From the NCBI GenBank assembly GCA_031538565.1, contig JAVKLS010000006.1, forward strand, positions 33,057 to 97,056: DNA of 64,000 bases, written 5' to 3'. Position 1 is the stretch's first letter. Each line of letters begins with the position of its first letter. Shown piece after piece: positions 63,028-64,000 of the stretch. The notes below the pieces were generated by a model. That model saw nothing but the letters and a program-made list of their open reading frames with translations. It was not told the DNA's origin and searched no databases. Position numbers and translations under genes: made by a program. The stretch comes from JASGCK01 sp031538565 (GTDB lineage: Bacteria > Pseudomonadota > Gammaproteobacteria > Burkholderiales > Burkholderiaceae_C).

Positions 63028-63126
63028 TTTTTGATCTTTGGCTTTAGGTCATGAGTGCGCCAAACTTGCAGGGTGCAGTACACCACCAGACCATAGGTAT
63101 TCCATTTTTGCAAGGAGAAAACTCGT

Positions 63127-63708
63127 ATGAAAAACACAATTCATAAAGCAGCAGTATTACGCCGCATACGCAGGGCTTGGTTATTGGCAGGATTGACCGG
63201 CTTGGTTGTCTTCAACGGCGTAGCGCAAGCCGTCTGCAATGACAAAATGCCCCTGACACGCCCTGACAGCCGCTACGACGAGGTGACGGGTTCAAGCGGT
63301 GCAGAAGTGCGCGACAAGGTGACGGGGCTGATATGGCAACGCTGCGTGGTGGGCATGAGTTGGAACGGCGCCACCTGTACGGGTACAGCCAGTAGCCTGA
63401 CGTGGCAAAACGCCCTTGATGCTGCGCGCACCGCGAGCAAAAGCACAGTGCTTGGCGCTACCGCTTGGCGTGCGCCCAACTATGCCGAGCTGCGCAGCTT
63501 GTCCGAATTGGCTTGTCTCGAGCCCGCGATCAACACCACTTGGTTTCCTGCAACGCCGCCTAATGAAACGTGGTCGTCTTCGACCGTGGCGACTCTCCTC
63601 AACCACACCGCATGGAGTATCCATTTCGGTCGCGGTGACACCGTCCCTGGGCTCGGTAGTGCGGCTGGCAGTGCCTTCCGTGTGCGCTTAGTGCGTTCCG
63701 GTCAGTAA
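63127..63708 (+). CDS. exported DUF1566 protein
   Basis: A 193-residue protein with a signal peptide (AWLLAGLTGLVVFNGVAQAV) and one DUF1566/Lcl domain: DKVTGLIWQRCVVGMSWNG, SLTWQNALDAAR, WRAPNYAELRSLSELACLEP, TTWFPATPPNETWSSST and FRVRLVRSGQ. It shares this domain with the preceding lipoprotein (both end in a VRLVRS motif), so the pair are probably paralogues. AAGGAGA lies upstream of the ATG. The two are co-directional with a 99-bp gap. Confidence 0.85.
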   Translation: MKNTIHKAAVLRRIRRAWLLAGLTGLVVFNGVAQAVCNDKMPLTRPDSRYDEVTGSSGAEVRDKVTGLIWQRCVVGMSWNGATCTGTASSLTWQNALDAARTASKSTVLGATAWRAPNYAELRSLSELACLEPAINTTWFPATPPNETWSSSTVATLLNHTAWSIHFGRGDTVPGLGSAAGSAFRVRLVRSGQ

Positions 63709-63792
63709 TTTGGGCGATGTTGAGCTAAACCGCTGACGCGGTGGCTGGTACACAAGTGCTGCTACCGTGTTTTGCATGGTGCAGGGCTAGGC
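63709..63792 (+). other. non-coding stretch after the DUF1566 pair
   Basis: No gene is seen. A short perfect hairpin (ACCGC, loop TGAC, GCGGT; 63729-63742) lies soon after the stop, but it has no T-run, so it is a weak terminator candidate. Confidence 0.3.
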
Positions 63793-63893
63793 AAGACGGC
63801 GCAATTACGGATGCCAAAACGCTAAGCTGCGTGCTGTGGTTGCAAAACTATTTGTCAGGCGTGTTGCAAGTAAATAGACTTGTCCGCTTTTAG
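63793..63893 (+). pseudogene. remnant of the NUDIX gene 3' end
   Basis: The bases 63793-63861 are 66/69 identical to nudF 61670-61738 and keep its frame, reading DGAITDAKTLSCVLWLQNYL then SG. After this the sequence diverges (VLQVNRLVRF) and stops at TAG 63891-63893. There is no start or Nudix box, so this is a fragment. It forms the right flank of the DUF1566 insertion. Confidence 0.85.
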
Positions 63894-63911
63894 AGCTCAT
63901 GAATTGTCCGC
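63880..63911 (+). repeat. two TTGTCCGC direct repeats 24 bp apart
   Basis: TTGTCCGC occurs at 63880-63887 and again at 63904-63911. Short spaced repeats of this kind occur at the ends of some IS21-type elements, but the window ends too soon to tell. Confidence 0.45.
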
Positions 63912-63915
63912 ATTT

Positions 63916-63974
63916 GCAAATATCTGCCAAAGGAGCGAAGGGCGAAGCCCGTAGCGGATTTGGCAGATATTTGC
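63916..63974. repeat. large inverted repeat, 16-bp perfect arms
   Basis: GCAAATATCTGCCAAA (63916-63931) and TTTGGCAGATATTTGC (63959-63974) pair perfectly around a 27-base centre that has its own GGGCGAAGCCC hairpin. There is no T-run, so it is not a standard terminator. It could be the end of a mobile element or a palindromic intergenic repeat. Confidence 0.85.
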
Positions 63975-64000
63975 GGCCCAGATTGCGGGGCGGGACATAA

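Noticed and set aside
1..64000. CRISPR arrays, rRNA genes, prophage or transposase genes
   Set aside because: No regularly spaced repeats, rRNA sequence, integrase or transposase reading frame was seen. Only repeats near the right edge hint at a mobile element.

Overview
The window reads as a chromosomal segment of a Burkholderiales betaproteobacterium, most like Comamonadaceae. The evidence is the conserved run rpsO-pnp-quinone oxidoreductase-tpiA-secG-tRNA-Leu-nuoA..N-DUF2818-NUDIX, an F-type ATP synthase operon headed by atpI, and an orphan TctC-type binding protein. Spot counts of single lines give roughly 53-60% G+C for most genes. The POT transporter at 25.4-26.8 kb (down to about 23% in one line) is clearly poorer, and the atpI-atpB stretch somewhat so. 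Genes are dense, with many 4-base ATGA stop/start overlaps.

Layout. On the minus strand, 1-4.65 kb holds hrcA, phosphomannomutase/phosphoglucomutase, waaC and a waaA cut by the window edge (heat-shock repressor plus LPS inner-core synthesis). 4.8-11.9 kb is the complete atpIBEFHAGDC operon, and mltA follows to 13.0 kb. 13.1-19.5 kb is a tightly coupled minus-strand operon: FdrA/AllF, carbamate kinase, AllH (DUF2877), AllG (DUF1116) and a gamma-glutamyltransferase-family protein resembling oxamate amidohydrolase HpxW. A ureidoglycine-glyoxylate aminotransferase gene (pucG type) diverges from it. Together they can convert ureidoglycine through oxalurate to oxamate and carbamoyl phosphate, make ATP from carbamoyl phosphate, and hydrolyse oxamate. 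20.9-25.3 kb carries tctC, fabG, a CobW GTPase and comM/yifB. Next come the AT-rich POT transporter, PII, pyrF, an EamA transporter and uvrA, then (plus strand) rpsT, argD, argF, fdhD, a large FtsX-type permease, an HPP membrane protein and an HI0933-type flavoprotein.

40.3-61.8 kb is rpsO, pnp, qor-like, tpiA, secG, tRNA-Leu(GAG) and the 14-gene complex I operon, ending in DUF2818 and an ADP-ribose pyrophosphatase. This operon has two accessory insertions. Between nuoD and nuoE lie a frameshifted small membrane protein and a retropepsin-like protease. Between nuoF and nuoG lies a second retropepsin-like protease, flanked by a perfect 55-bp direct duplication of the nuoF 3' end. After the NUDIX gene, two DUF1566 surface/lipoprotein genes are followed by a 69-bp copy of the NUDIX gene's 3' end.

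The most unusual signal is this repeated pattern: accessory genes placed just after a housekeeping gene whose 3' end is present on both sides of the insert. It occurs twice within 13 kb (nuoF and the NUDIX gene). At nuoF the downstream copy has become the C-terminal tail of the inserted protease. At the NUDIX gene all three differences between the copies are synonymous, as if one copy came from another functional allele. Other features of note are a palindromic mobile repeat read in frame inside uvrA, a duplicated lipobox, and a large inverted repeat at the right edge.
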